A DNA stretch of 64,000 bases. Origin: Coriaria nepalensis (Eukaryota > Streptophyta > Magnoliopsida > Cucurbitales > Coriariaceae). Positions within the stretch are counted from its first letter, which is position 1, and each line of letters begins with the position of its first letter. The translations under genes and the position numbers were made by a program. The notes under the pieces are model-generated. The model saw only the letters and a list, made by a program, of their open reading frames with translations. It did no database searches and was not told where the DNA came from. The stretch spans positions 2,921,501 to 2,985,500 of the forward strand of contig CP114497.1 in assembly GCA_027186245.1 (NCBI GenBank), given 5' to 3'. Of the stretch, positions 29,600-42,864 are shown in pieces.

Positions 29600-30397
29600 A
29601 GAGAATTGCTGTAAATTTGGGGACTTGCAAAGTTCAAATATTTCTCCTTCAGGTCAGCTTGCCCCAACGGAAAGAAACCGAGAGAAAGAGTGAACAGAAA
29701 TAAACTTTCCCTTTTCCCAAACAGAAGAAAAAAAAAGGCAGAAAAAGAAAAAGTGAGTTAAAAGTCGAAAATTTTGATCCCAGTTATTTCATTCAACCCC
29801 TAGAAGAAAAACCCAGCAGCAGCTTGTTGATCTGTGATCTGGGTCTTCAAATTCAAACCCTCAAGAGTTAAGTGAAGTGGGTGGGTCTCTTCTCTCTCTC
29901 TCTCCAATCTTCTCTTTCTAAGGGAGCGTTATTGTTTGGTTAATGGTATTTTGGCATTTTGTGAGGGGACGGGTGAGTGGGTTTTTTTTTCCTCTCCTCT
30001 TTTCTGGTCTTAATTTTCTTCAGATGCTGAAAAGACTAATGATATTTGTTTTGACTTAGTGCCTTCGTAATTACCCAGCTCTGGTTTTTCATCATTTTGA
30101 TTTCTCTCCTCCTCTTTCAGAAATAAAAACTTAAATATATAAATAAATAAAAGCTCTTTCTTTCTGAGCTTGATCTGTCTGGCTTCGAACTTAGACATCT
30201 GAGTAGTATTTTTGTTTGTAATTCTGTAAATTTTTATATGTTTCCAGCTCTGTGCAGTGATTTGTGATCATAGTCTTTTTATTTTCTTTTCCTTTTTGAG
30301 TTATATATTCATTTTGATTTTCTGGGCAAAAAAAAAAAAAGTATAAAAATATCAGGCTATTGTGGAGATCTGGGATTTGTTCAATTTGTTATGCCCT
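29600..30397 (+). other. Probable 5' leader of the EOL1-like gene
   Basis: Purine-rich then CT-rich DNA (CT tract 29889-29905) typical of plant leaders. A donor-like GTGGGT at about 29878 and an acceptor-like ATCAG at about 30354 could bound a leader intron. This is inferred from composition and signals only. Confidence 0.4.
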
Positions 30398-30420
30398 ATG
30401 AGGACTTTCTTCCCTTCTGA
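30391..30420 (+). promoter_or_regulatory. Upstream ORF overlapping the EOL1 start codon
   Basis: ATG at 30391 starts a nine-codon frame (MPYEDFLPF) that ends at TGA 30418-30420, overlapping the main start at 30398 in another frame. It has G at -3, whereas the main ATG has C at -3 and A at +4, so the first AUG is not the weaker site. Confidence 0.5.
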
Positions 30421-33400
30421 GCCATGTAAAGAGGCACAGCTTAATGCTTTCAATCCACAGTCTTGGCTCCAAGTTGAGAGAGGGAAACTCTCCAAACTTA
30501 CTTCATACTCTTCTACTTCATCCATGTAAGTCATTTTTTTTCTTTTCCTCTCAATTATTTTTTTCTTTTTTCGTATTTAAATATGGATTGATTCACACAT
30601 TTTAATGAACTAAAGCTACTTTCTTATTTGAAAACACCATTGTAGAGAATCCCTCATCAAGGTATCTGATCCACCTGTACTCCCATTCTTTAAACCCCTT
30701 GATTATGTAGAAGTTTTAGCTCAAATCCATGAAGAACTCGAGTTATGTCCACCTCATGAACGATCCAATCTCTATTTACTACAATTCCAAGTCTTTAGAG
30801 GCCTTGGAGAAGTCAAGCTCTTGCGAAGAAGTCTTAGAGCGGCTTGGCAAAAGGCTAGCACGGTTCCAGAGAAGATTATTTTTGGGGCATGGTTAAAATA
30901 TGAGAAGAAAGGGGAAGAAGTCATTTCTGACTTGCTTGCTACTTGTGGAAAATGTGCCGAAGAATATCAGCCACTGGATATTGTATGTCAGTTCCCCCTT
31001 AATAGAAATGTAACTATTCCCCATGAGATTGTTTCAATGACTGGGAAGAATGAAGTTTTGAGTAATGTCGGTTTTAGAATTGGAGATGAGATTATAGTTT
31101 GTGACAGGCAGAAAATTTCGCTCCTTTCGGATCCATTTCGTGCTATGCTTAATGGGCCTTTTAAGGAATCGTTTTCCAAGGATATAGATTTTTCGGAAAA
31201 TGATATTTCTCCTTTGGGTTTGAGAACAATTAGAGAGTTTAGTATCAATGGAAGTTTGAATGAAGTTTCTCCCGATCTTTTGTTGGAAATATTATCTTTT
31301 GCGAATAAGTTTTGCTGTGAAACACTTAAAGATGCTTGCGATAGGAAGCTTTCATCCCTCATTTATTCCAAAGAAGATGCAGTGGAACTTATTGATTATG
31401 CTCTAGAAGAGAGCTGTCCTATCCTTGCTGCCTCTTGTCTACAAGTCTTCCTTAATGATCTTCCCAATTGTTTGTCTGATAATCGGATAGTAGATATATT
31501 CACCCACGCAACTAGAGAACAGAGATCCATCATGGTGGGCCCTGCCTACTTTTCGTTATACTGCTTGTTAAGCGAAGTATCTATGAACCTTGATATGGGA
31601 TCGGACAAGACAGTTTGTTTCCTAGAAAAATTGGTTGAATTTTCCGAAACTGACCGTCAGAAACTCTTGGCGCTTCATCAATTGGGATGTGTAAGGCTCT
31701 TTAGAAAAGAGTATGATGAAGCGGAGCGTCTTTTCGAGGCTGCTTTAAATTCTGAACATATTTATTCTATTACCGGTTTAGCAAGAATTGGTTTTATCAA
31801 GGGTCGTAAGCTATGGTCTTATGAGAAGTTTAGCTCACTACTTTCAAATGTTGTCCCTCATGGATGGATGTATCAAGAGCGGTCATTATATTGTGAGGGG
31901 AATAAGAAATGGGAAGATCTAGAAAAAGCAACTGAATTGGACCCCACTCTGACTTACCCCTACTTATATAGAGCAGCTTTTTTTATGAGAAAGCAAGATG
32001 CTCAAGCAGCACTTAAGGAAATTAACCGCATCCTTGGGTTTAAACTTGCATTGGAATGTTTGGAACTGAGGTTTTGTTTCTACCTCGCTCTTGAGGATTA
32101 TCAATCTGCTATTTGTGATGTTCAAGCGATCCTTACTCTTTCACCGGATTATAGGATGTTTGAGGGTAAAGTGGCAGCATCTCAACTAAGAACTCTTGTT
32201 AGAGAGCATGTTGAAAATTGGACAAGTGCAGATTTATGGCTCCAGCTGTATGATAGGTGGTCTTCTGTTGATGATATTGGGTCCCTTTCAGTTATCTATC
32301 AGATGCTCGAATCGGATGATGCTAAGGGGGTCTTATACTTCAGACAGTCCTTGCTTCTCCTTCGGTATGTTCTAAATTATGTAGATCTTTCATAGTTTGC
32401 ATTGATTTCTTGGTGCCTATTTTGGCCATCTTGTTTTAGTGTTTTATACCTAAAATTATCATGAAGTGTAAAGACTCCATTTGGGTATGCATTTAAGCCG
32501 GTAATTTGAATACATTGTAGTCTAGATAAGAGTCGATAAGTCCTATGTTGGTGTAATTTAGTTAGGCCGCCCAGTTTGGCTTAGCGTGTTAAGTACCCAG
32601 TTCAAATATAATTTTATGCATATATTTTATATAGTTTTTTAAACTCTCTAGGAAATACATCATATCAATTGAAATCCAATCTTGTTTTAGTAATCCAGTC
32701 AAAAAAATCTAGTTCTAAAACTGCTAGCGCAAACTGACCCTTAGATATGATATGTGTGGGCCTAAACTAGATTTTGTTGGCCTAGACTGGATTTTTTTCG
32801 CAAATTGGAATTTAACATTCATACCCAAATGAAGCTTAAGGTGTTTAACACTGCTTGTTCGGAAAACTGTATTTATTTTGATTTTTTTCACTTTTTGTGT
32901 GGTAAACTGAATTTTCTATAGATTAACATTTGAGGCTGAAGTAATAAATCTGATGGGCCTCTTTCTGTCCTTTTTATCAGGTTGAACTGTCCAGAGGCTG
33001 CCATGCAGAGTTTACAATTGGCTCGTCAAAATGCATCAAGCGAACATGAACGCTTGGTTTACGAGGGTTGGATCTTATATGACACAGGTCATTGTGAGGA
33101 AGGGCTCAGAAAAGCAGAGGAGTCTGTGAAAATCAAGAGATCCTTTGAGGCTTTCTTCTTAAAGGCTTATGCATTAGCTGACTCCAGTCAAGACCCGCTT
33201 TGCTCTTCCACTGTTGTTTCTCTACTAGAAGATGCCTTAAAGTGCCCTTCTGACAGGCTACGTAAGGGTCAGGTATTTCTCGAAACACCTTTAATTGCTG
33301 GTCAACTAAGTTTCCTGGTCAAACATGAATCCACCCTCCAATCCATTAAGTTTAAAGGAGCATGAAGTATGCTTTCTATTTTACACACGACAAATTCTTG

Positions 33401-34606
33401 GGTGAGCCAAGGTTAAAAAGTGATCTTATACTTCATCTTATACTTCAACACCATCAGAATAATGATTGCTAATTTGCAAAAAAAAAAAATTATTTTGTTC
33501 TCGTTCATGACATAAGGAATGCAAAGTAAGATTCGGCTTTTTAAAAAAAAGTATTTCTTATACATCTCAACCTGGTGAAATTATGTGTTTGCAGGCACTT
33601 AATAATCTTGGAAGTGTCTATGTTGACTGTGGGAAGTTAGACTTGGCTGCTGATTGCTACATAAATGCTCTCAACATACGTCACACCCGTGCCCACCAGG
33701 GCCTTGCTCGGGTTTATTTTCTGAGAAATGATAAGACCGGTGCATATGAGGAGATGACCAAACTGATAGACAAGGCTAGAAACAATGCCTCTGCCTATGA
33801 GAAGAGGTCTGAGTACTGTGAACGTGAACTCGCAAAGGCAGATCTCGAGATGGTCACTCGCTTGGACCCTCTTCGGGTCTACCCCTACAGATATCGAGCC
33901 GCAGGTTAGATTATTACTAAGATTTAAACTGGAGTTTGGCTAAGCTGTTTTTTGGTTACATTGTGAGGTAAAGTCTATCTGGGTAGGCATTTTAAATATG
34001 CCAGTTTGAGGCTGAAATCCAGTTTGGGCCCACGAAATCTAATTAACACCCAATTTGCTTTTTTGGTTTTCGGCTCTTTTCCAAACCCAGTTTAAATTTC
34101 CGGTTTAACTTAAACACTGTTTCTCTTAAACTTCATTTTAACATGTCTACTCAAATGAATCCCGATTTAGGATAGATTGTGAGGTAAAGTCCATTTGGGT
34201 AGGGGTTGTAAACGCCAGATTGAGCTGAAATCAAGTTTAAGCCCACAAACTTTATCTTAATTGACGGTTTGTCCCCATAGTTGGAAGTGTCAAATCTTCA
34301 AGTGTCTTGATATGCCCCCCCCCCCCCCTTTTTTTTTTTGGGTTCTGTATAAAGATGGTGATAATGGTGCTTAAATTTATTGCAGTGTTAATGGATAGTC
34401 ACAAAGAGAAAGAAGCAATTGGAGAACTATCAAGAGCAATAGCATTCAGAGCCGATCTTCACCTTCTACACCTCCGGGCAGCCTTCCGTGAGCACACAGG
34501 TGATGTATTAGGCGCTCTTCGAGATTGCCGAGCTGCCCTCTCTGTTGACCCGAATCATCAGGAGATGCTCGAGCTACATAGCCGGGTAAATAGCCATGAG
34601 CCATGA
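30398..34606 (+). CDS. EOL1: ETO1-like protein (EOL1 type), BTB and TPR domains
   Basis: Five exons: 30398-30525, 30646-32364, 32981-33272, 33595-33904, 34386-34606, giving 889 codons plus a stop with all phases consistent. The start MRTFFPSEPCKEAQLN matches what I recall of Arabidopsis EOL1, and 889 residues is close to its remembered length (about 888), shorter than ETO1 (951). A BTB region lies at about 180-280 (GFRIGDEIIVCDRQKI to LKDACDRKLSSL). TPR-type helical repeats run from about 380 to the end, including KEYDEAERLFEAALN and NNLGSVYVDCGKLDLAADCY. The family bridges cullin-3 ubiquitin ligase to type-2 ACC synthases and so limits ethylene production. All conserved segments are present and the gene looks intact. 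A first-frame upstream AUG overlaps the start. Confidence 0.95.
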
Positions 34607-35310
34607 ATCTTACAGAAAAATTAAAATTTTCAAGGATTCTAAAACCAAGTTCTCTATGTATTGTGTCGAGTATGGTGTATACTAGCGACCGAGCTTGTCT
34701 ATTCATAGCTTTTTTGTTTTGTTTTTATCCGATTGTAAGTTTACTTGTTTGTATTGCCATATTGGATAGATTGAGTTATCCAGTTTTTTATCAATATGCT
34801 CTTCAAAACTAACCGGTGAATGTTATGAGCTACCTTTTTATCTCACATTGAGGTTAATAAGTAAAAGCATGCATACCTAAATGTTTGTAATATATGAACC
34901 ATCACATAAGGAAAGATGATCATATGCTTTTATTTTGCTTTTATGTGCCATTCGTTTTCTGTACATTCAAAATTTCATATCATTTTCTAAAAAGGAGTTT
35001 TCGGTATTTAAAAACTGGAGATTTGAATAAAATGCATTAGTATGGTTATTAATTTGCACCATCTTCCAATCTTATGGTAAGAAATAGTCGGATTTTTTTT
35101 GTTTTATAATTGCTCTTTATGTTGTTTGATCGATAGGTTTATGGAGAGTTATGCATGAATGAATCTAAGCTATAGAAGGAAGGTACTCCAGAAATTTTCT
35201 AAAAGAGATTGTTGTAATTAGTATTTCTTATGGTTAAGTACTTCATATTTTAGTGTGAATTTAGAAATATTTAATCATTTTTATTTATCAATAAAATTGG
35301 TATGTTAATG
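34607..35310. other. EOL1 3' region and spacer
   Basis: Probable 3' UTR for about 250 bases, then AT-rich spacer without recognisable coding sequence. Confidence 0.5.
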
Positions 35311-36600
35311 TGTTGGTGTCCGGAAAATTTTTCCGTTAACCTCGGAAATTATATTGTGATAAATGTCTAACTAATAATAAATACAAATAAATTAACAAAA
35401 AAAATAAGCAGATGTGCCATAAATAAAATAAATATAAGTAAATATGATGCCGATTGCTAATGAAATCAATCTAACTCTTATGATGAATTGGCGAAGGATG
35501 TGAGGTTAATTCAGGTCATATTTTCTTTTCGATATATCTACTGATGAAAGAGTTTAATTAAATACTACCAAATGAAATGAAAATAAACAATGATTAATGG
35601 AAATAAATGTTTGAAAAGATTAATTAATTAAGAACACTAAGCAAAGTAAAATTCGAATAACACATCTATACTACAACAAAAAATTAAATCTAAATTATAT
35701 ATACTCCTAATAAACGATAAATGAAATAACTTTAAATAACAAAGTAAGAGACATAAGCATCTTGTCCATGAACGAAAGATTAAGACTACCACTTGGATGA
35801 TGACCTGGTACTCTAATCATTGTTCCTAAGAGTAGATCTTAAGGAAATAAAGACATACTTCCTAAAAGAAAAATGAATTAAACAAGTGCTGATCGGATGG
35901 ACCGATAGAGGAATTTCGCTGGAACATTGTGATTTCGTTGTGTATTTTAATTGAGTGCTGATTGATTCTGCCTTCCACTAAGCCCTACTATTTTATGCGA
36001 ATTCTAGATGTCACTCTCATAATAAATTGGAAGTCGAAATCTCATTCCCCCGCTTTTTAAGCATCAAATCCACCTTCATGAGTCATGTCCACCTTTTTGG
36101 TCTTCTAATTTCCACATAACCTAGTCACTACTGAGTCTAAGCTCGTCATAACTTCTTCTCCCATTTCTCACTAAATTTGGCCAAAAATCCCTCATTCCTC
36201 TATGAGTATCGGCCGAAGTTGTTAGTGTGTTAAGAATAAAGATGAATAAGTCATTTACTCTACTTTTTGGGAAAAAGTTATTTAGCTTTTAATCAACCAA
36301 TCGAGCTTGGCCTTTCCTTATGTATTATGGCTTATATTTTTTACAAGCCACCTTTATTGTTGCCCAATTAATATTTGTGGCCGATAATTGGGTTGAGGGA
36401 TGATCTTTTACCACATTTTGAGGAAAAGTTATTTCTTCTTTCAACCGTTTTTTTTCTTGGCCCATTTCTATCAATGTTTGAATTTCAAATTTCTTTACTA
36501 AAAGATTATATACAAATTGTAAAAGATTGATCTTTTTTCCCTAGATATTTGAGTTTGTTCAAGTTGTTTTTTTTCCTTTCTTTTAGCCTTTTTACATCAG
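35311..36600. mobile_element. Possible decayed LTR-type sequence
   Basis: Starts TGTTGGTGTCCGGAAAATTT. It contains repeated GGCCGAA and GGCCGATAA-type motifs similar in style to the LTR-like DNA at 25.9-26 kb. No second copy, clear end or target duplication was found, so this is a guess from composition; otherwise the stretch holds no gene. Confidence 0.22.
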
Positions 36601-36904
36601 AATTCTGAGTTATTGTAATGTTCATTTATTCCCTATAACCTTTTAATGTATCTTTATTCTCTGTTTAATGAAACTTCTTCAAGAAGAAGAAGAGCTTCTG
36701 TTTGTCAGCCTTATCTTTCCTCTTAACTAGGGTCCCACAAATTCTAAAAGCATCAAATTATTCTGTGATCTCTATTTAATTGCTTGTTATTTTCAACAGT
36801 GACTTGAACAATAATAAGTGTGGCCCCTTGCACCACGCACAAATCCCATTTTGACCTCATTTATTCAGAGTATTGATGTCATACTCCTACTACAGCGGCG
36901 ATTC

Positions 36905-36975
36905 CCAGAACTTTCTATGCAAAATTGAAGAAGTCTAGAACTTTCCAGACTAGTTTGCCACATTCAATTATAAAC
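36905..36975 (+). promoter_or_regulatory. Two heat-shock elements and TATA box of the HSFA7-like gene
   Basis: GAACTTTC, a GAAnnTTC dyad, occurs at 36908-36915 and again at 36938-36945, where it is followed by CCAGA, giving GAAnnTTCnnGA. TATAAA is at 36969-36974, about 125 bases before the start codon. This is the arrangement expected of a heat-induced gene controlled by other Hsfs. Confidence 0.6.
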
Positions 36976-37095
36976 AAGTCTCAAGTGTCATAAGGACATA
37001 AACGACTCTCCTTCAAGAAGGAAAACAGAGTGATCCCTCGAGATTCCTTAACTTCCATTCCATTTTTTGTCCTTCAACTTCACCTTGTTCTAGTC

Positions 37096-38224
37096 ATGTA
37101 TCCTCCTCCTCTATACCCAGTAAAGGAAGAGCTTCCGGGCACGAGTTCGGCCGAGTTTATCAGTATCGACTTGCCGACAATCCCACCACCATTGCCGATC
37201 GAGGGACTGCATGATGTGGGTCCTACTCCATTTCTTACCAAGACATTTGATTTGGTGGATGATCCGATCTCAGATCACGTGGTTTCTTGGAGCAGAGAAG
37301 GAACTAGTTTTGTTGTATGGGACACTTGTTCTTTCTCCACAAATTTTCTTCCTAGACTCTTCAAGCACAACAACTTCTCTAGCTTTGTCAGACAGCTCAA
37401 TACTTATGTAAGTGCATGTTTTAGCTTCTTCAACATCATTTTTCCTTTCGCAGAATACTAAGTATGGAATCTATGGATTGTGCTTGTTGAAATATATTAT
37501 TGAGTTCATGAAATAGAAATTATTAGAACTTTTCGTCTCTTCACCCCCCCCCCCAACAAACATTTCCAGAACTTAGTAACTAAAGATGATGTTACCATTT
37601 AACTTATAGGGCTTTAGAAAGATAGATCCTGACAAGTGGGAGTTTGCCAACGAAGAGTTTAAAAGAGGACAAAAGCATCTCCTTAAGAACATCAAGAGAA
37701 GAAAAACGCGTTTATCACAACACCATTCTTGCATTGAGATCGATCACTTTGGACCTGATTCGGAAATCGATCGTTTAAGACAAGACAAGAAAGTGTTGAT
37801 GTTTGAACTAGTGAAACTTAGACAAGAACACGTGAACATTCTAGCTCTTCTTCAAGCAATGGAACAAAAGCTTATAGGGACTGAAATAAAGCAGAGAGAG
37901 ATGATGAGTTTCTTGGCAAGAGGGATGCAAAACCCGGGTTTTGTTAAAGAGTTGGTTCGGGAAAATGATAGTAGGAAGGAGTTGGATGGAGATATGAGTA
38001 AGAAAAGAAGAAGGTTGATAATTGATCCAGCATTATCGGATTCGGTTCAAACCGGATTAGATATAGAGGTTGAAGATTATGGGTTTGAAGAATCAGAACT
38101 TGATGAACTTGCTTTGGAAATGCTAGTAATGGGTGGCGAGACAAGAAATGATGAGGAGAGTCATGAAGATTGTAAAGAAGTACTTGATGAGGGGTTTTGG
38201 GATGAATTTTTCAGTCAATCTTAA
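37096..38224 (+). CDS. HSFA7: Class A heat-shock transcription factor, HSFA7/A6b type
   Basis: Two exons, 37096-37407 and 37610-38224, encode 308 residues. The single intron falls in the DNA-binding domain after RQLNTY, the position conserved in plant Hsfs. The domain spans about residues 43-137 ([15 protein letters not shown] to [10 protein letters not shown]). The oligomerisation region HR-A/B lies at about 155-215 with the class A insert. A nuclear-signal-like KKRRR follows, and an AHA activation motif DEGFWDEFF lies near the C-terminus. [10 protein letters not shown] before the AHA motif resembles AtHSFA7b. Class A Hsfs activate chaperone genes in heat stress. The ATG at 37096 is the first in frame (only a GTG lies upstream). 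HSFA6b is the alternative assignment. Confidence 0.9.
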
Positions 38225-41200
38225 GGAGCTAAAAGATGGTCAATTCTGAAGTGAACTAATGGGGAATCATCTCTGCTTTTCCTATCCCTATTATTTTTTA
38301 ATTTTCATTTCTTTTTTTTTCCCAATTTGAACATTTATCTCTCTTTGCTAGATTGCAGGAATTTTGCTTGGATACATTATAATTGGTAGAAATTCTCCAT
38401 GGTTTGTCTCAAGATCGTAAACCAGACTCTTCATCACACATGTTTCTATTAGAAACGAAGAAGACATGAACGAGAGAAGAAAGATATGGGAGGGGAAGGA
38501 AAGAGATGATTCCAACACCAACAAGACAACAAGGAGGTAGAGGAAACTTATACATGGCTTTGATAAATCATTAGGAAAAGACCAGCTGTTAGGTTATAAT
38601 CAATTCAATTGTGTTAGGTATAATCTTTACTTTTATCTTGACTTCTATGATCTGATTACTACTTGATGCCAGAAACTTGATCTTTACTTTTTCTTTTTTC
38701 TTTTTTCCTTAGTAATATTAAAAAATGCTTGTAATACAGGTAGGTAGCTGAACCCAAAAGCATGTTTAAGAGTTGAGAAGAAGTTCTTGAAGCATTCATG
38801 TTTGATTAGTTATAAATTCATAATATTTTATTAACTGGTTATTGCCTCATTGGGCCATTCCATTCCATTCCTCAGCCGAAGTCTCGTGAGATCGCAATCC
38901 TTACCTTTCTGGTGGCGTCTACTACAATTTCTTCCTGATTACTATTGGGCCCTTATTGGGCTTACTACATGATCTCCAAAATGTGCCGAGAAACTCTCTT
39001 CTTCATTATTTTCCTTCGTTCATTTTCACAATTTCCAAAAAATAAATGAAAGAAGAAGAAGAAATATTGGCCCGAAATATCAGGCCCAAATCATGAGTGT
39101 GTGCGTGATAAGAATTAACAGCTTAGTAACAAACGGGATCTATGATTGATGGTTAGAAATATAGAATATATTTCACATTTAAAATTAAAAATTTAAAAAT
39201 TTAATATATATATATATAAAATAAAAATTATTTCATTTATTCTCGATTGATTTTACTTTATAGTCAAAGATATGTAAAATTTGGGAACCAAAATTCTAAT
39301 TAAGTAATTTATAGGGGGAAGATATGTAAAAAAGATAAAGAAATAAATAAGAAGAGACTGGGCTCGAATGTAATTATGGGATAATGTGAGGGCTAAAGAG
39401 GCAAAAATGTTGGATGAGGAAGAATCTAGTAATAGAAGAACCCGTGAGTAAGTATGGCCCACATGGAATTATTATTCTTTCTTTTATATATATATATTGT
39501 TTATTATATATGCATGACCCCTCTACACCCCCACAACAAGGTCATAATGAGAAAACTTCACAATAAAATCAAATAAAAATGATACTATATGATTTTAAAT
39601 TGTCTCGAGTTACTTTATCCGTTTATTTTAATGGAATATATCAGTGTTTTAATATTTTAATATATATCATATTAATTATATATATATTAAGATAATTTTA
39701 TTTATTATAAATATAATTCATTTAAAAAATTCTCAATAAAATATAATAAAAGATCATTTGTCATGATTTTATGTTACAAATATACTTAGGTGATCTTAAT
39801 TTATGGACACATCTAATTAACACGATCGGTCTTAAATAGTACTAGTTAATGTAATACGTTGTGTTCCATCACTAAATTTACAATATATATATATATATAT
39901 ATATATTTAATGGTAGGGTAAATTTGTTAATGCAAGGCAAAATTGCAAGCATGTATGCTCTACCTTCTTTTTTGGAGTTAAAGGTGAAGCATAAAGAATC
40001 ACATCTTATCCCTTAAAAAAAAGGAACATGCCGATTGCCATGAAATGAATGAATGAATGAATCTCGCTCACTCAAAACACATAGGATTCCGTATGATTTT
40101 TTAAGTGCCACGTTGTAGGAAAATAGGGCAAACCAATATGTGTAACGTATGGATGTTACACAAAGGTTTTAGACTCTTAGTGCCGTGGGTCCTACGTACT
40201 TAGCTTCCTGTACCTTACTTTAGTATTTGATCATGTCCTAGTTAGGAAAACTACTTAAGACACATAACTATTGCATTCTATATATAATGCAGTTGATCCA
40301 TTTGATGAAATATGAATATCAGTTCTTCTATGTTTTTGTCTCATTTAAAAAAGACTTGCTTCCCTCGATCAAGTTCACTACCACCTTGCTATTGGGTCAC
40401 CCAGATTGATCACCACTTTTACTTCTTACCGAGTGACCTTTATCATCTCCATCTCTACCTACCACCATTCTTCGATCTATAATTAGATGAATCCATTACC
40501 TTCATCGCTACTGCCACTTCACCATCTAACCATAACCACTGGTTCACCATATCCCATCGTTACAACACTATCGACATCGTTTTTTTACCGCTGTCCTACT
40601 ATCTCAACCCGTATCGATGTAAACATCGTCGCACCATTATAGGCCTCTTGATAACAATCACCATCCCTAATAATTTTAATCGAAAAAGTATCCAGTGCAT
40701 CGGATGTATAGTATCCATATAAAAAGAGATAATCGATCCATTTCTAAATCTCTCACGTCGGCGGTATACATCGGATACTAATTTATTGCACGTACACTCG
40801 ACATGCCCTTATATATGCAACACATTGGTTCAAATTATTAACTTGTGCAAAGTAGATACAAGTAATAAGGGGATAGCTAGAACTGGGGACAAGCGATGAT
40901 TCAATCCCTTCATAACTTTAGATTTAGGTTTGGAATAAAGAGAATAGTTAAGAAAAGGAGAAAGGAGCTACTAACAAGGTGGCTATAAGATCCCCTTTGG
41001 TGGGGGTTTACCCTACGTACGAACTCTTTCGTTCGATATTATAATGTAATACACGTACACTACTCTAAATGGAAGAGGGGAAGACAAGAGATCAAAGTGG
41101 AATATCCTAAAGAAACATTAGGTAGCATCATATATCAATTAAGATTCGAAAAGCCATCATATCTAACATTCTTGCGTAAAATTGCTACTCTAGTATTAGC

Positions 41201-41975
41201 TACGTACCGACAGAATATTCTCATTTCTGTAGATCATTACAAAAATGCTTAGTGAATATTCATTAAACATAACATACATGTAATAATTAATAACATAATA
41301 TATGATAAATATTAAAAAATACACTATCTTAAACCTTTTTGTTTTTACCGAACCCACTTTCTAAGATTGGATGAAAGTAGGATTGGTCAAATTAAGATGA
41401 GGTACTTAATGTTGAAATGATAAGGGTAAGGTATAAAAAAAAAAAAAGTTGAAGTATGTGCTATAACTTTTGGAAATTACTAACATGATATAAAGTGTAT
41501 AGTGTATTAGAATCTTATAATAAGAGTCAATCGATGAATCAATCATGTAGTGGGGCGAGTTGCATTAACTAAAGGGTTTCATAAGCAACTGGAACGTGGG
41601 TCTATATATATAAAAAAAAATATACTTATTTTATAATAGCTTTACAAGCTTCTTATATATTCTCCTAATTATAAGTCTTTTTTAGGAGCACTACCATTCT
41701 GTCCTTCTTTTTCTAATGTCCTCCTCATTCCATTCCATTCAAATCAATACCCTTTTTAGAGTTTGGGTATTTTATTACAGCCAACGAAAGGAAAGACAGA
41801 AAGTGACAACGTTGCCCTAAAATAGAATTGTAATTATATAAAATCATATTTATTATTACAAGAAATTAAAAAAAAAAAAAAACAATAATAATTAAGAGGA
41901 TGAAAATAATAAATTTTCTGAAATCAATCAAGTGGATTGGGATACTTCCTAGTCTTTTTTGCTTCAGTGCCTGAC
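38225..41975. other. Intergenic DNA, no gene seen
   Basis: About 250 bases of probable HSF 3' UTR, then 3.5 kb of AT-rich spacer. (TA)n tracts occur at about 39208-39217 and 39883-39905. A C-rich stretch at 40370-40640 rich in ACCAC and ATCG has no open frame. No coding or element boundary recognised. Confidence 0.55.
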
Positions 41976-41977
41976 CT

Positions 41978-41981
<4 letters not shown>

Positions 41982-42008
<27 letters not shown>

Positions 42009-42864
42009 CCATTCTCTCTCTGCAGAATTCTTAGCTTTTTCTGTACGCTGCAACCTTTTTTCCCACAAGGGTTTTTTTTTTTTTTTTTTTCAATTTGCCA
42101 CCCCTTCTTTTTTTGGTCTGCCACGGTAATCATCACCTTCTTTATATACCAATTATATCAGCAATTGATTAAACCAAGCTATATATATACTTAACCTTTC
42201 TTCATTACTTATGTAATAATCTGTCTCTTTGGCTCTTTATAAACACATACAAAGGTATATACATATATATATGTAAAGATTTGATGCAGAGTTGTTCAGA
42301 AAAGCAATTCATGGCATAGATAGCGACTTAAAGAACAACCCCATCATCATAACCATGCCATGTCTCCTACGATCACGAGATTAACTATAAATTTCCTTTT
42401 CTTTTCTTTTTTTTCTCTTCTTTGTTTTTGCTTTTTGTAATTTACCCAATTACAAATGATACTTTGTTTTTTTTTTTTTTGTGTGGCTAATATTATATGG
42501 TTTCTGAAACTTAACTGTTGGTCAAACAAGCTGCTATCCCTCTGAATAATTCTGATTTATATATAATTTGAGGAGAAGTCTATATATATGTGTATAATTT
42601 ATTTTTTATTTTTTATTTTGAGTGAGCACTTGTAATAAGAAGGGTGCTAGTACTACTGCTAGTTGAAGATAAAAGGGTTGAGTTAGAGATAGAGATAGAG
42701 ATAGAGATAGAGATAGAGATAGAGATAGAGATAGAGAAAGATATAGAGAGAGATTCTATAAATCGATCTCAAACAAAAACAAAAACATAGATCGAGTGTT
42801 TCTTGTATTTTTCTCTGTTGGAGTCTTGTTCCGAAAGCTAAGATAGCTAGCTAGAAATCAAAAT
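41982..42864 (+). other. Upstream region and leader of the IDD gene, with CT and AGAGAT microsatellites
   Basis: A CT tract (41982-42009) lies upstream and an almost perfect (AGAGAT)n hexanucleotide array of about nine units (42685-42737) lies about 130 bases before the start codon. The array probably falls in the leader. Transcription start not determined. Confidence 0.6.

Noticed and set aside
37030..37095. Upstream in-frame extension of the HSFA7-like protein
   Set aside because: It begins with GTG, not ATG, and the extra residues do not resemble Hsf N-termini; 37096 is the first in-frame ATG.
40370..40640. C-rich stretch with repeated ACCAC and ATC motifs
   Set aside because: No open frame, no repeat period and no similarity recognised; probably decayed repeat DNA.
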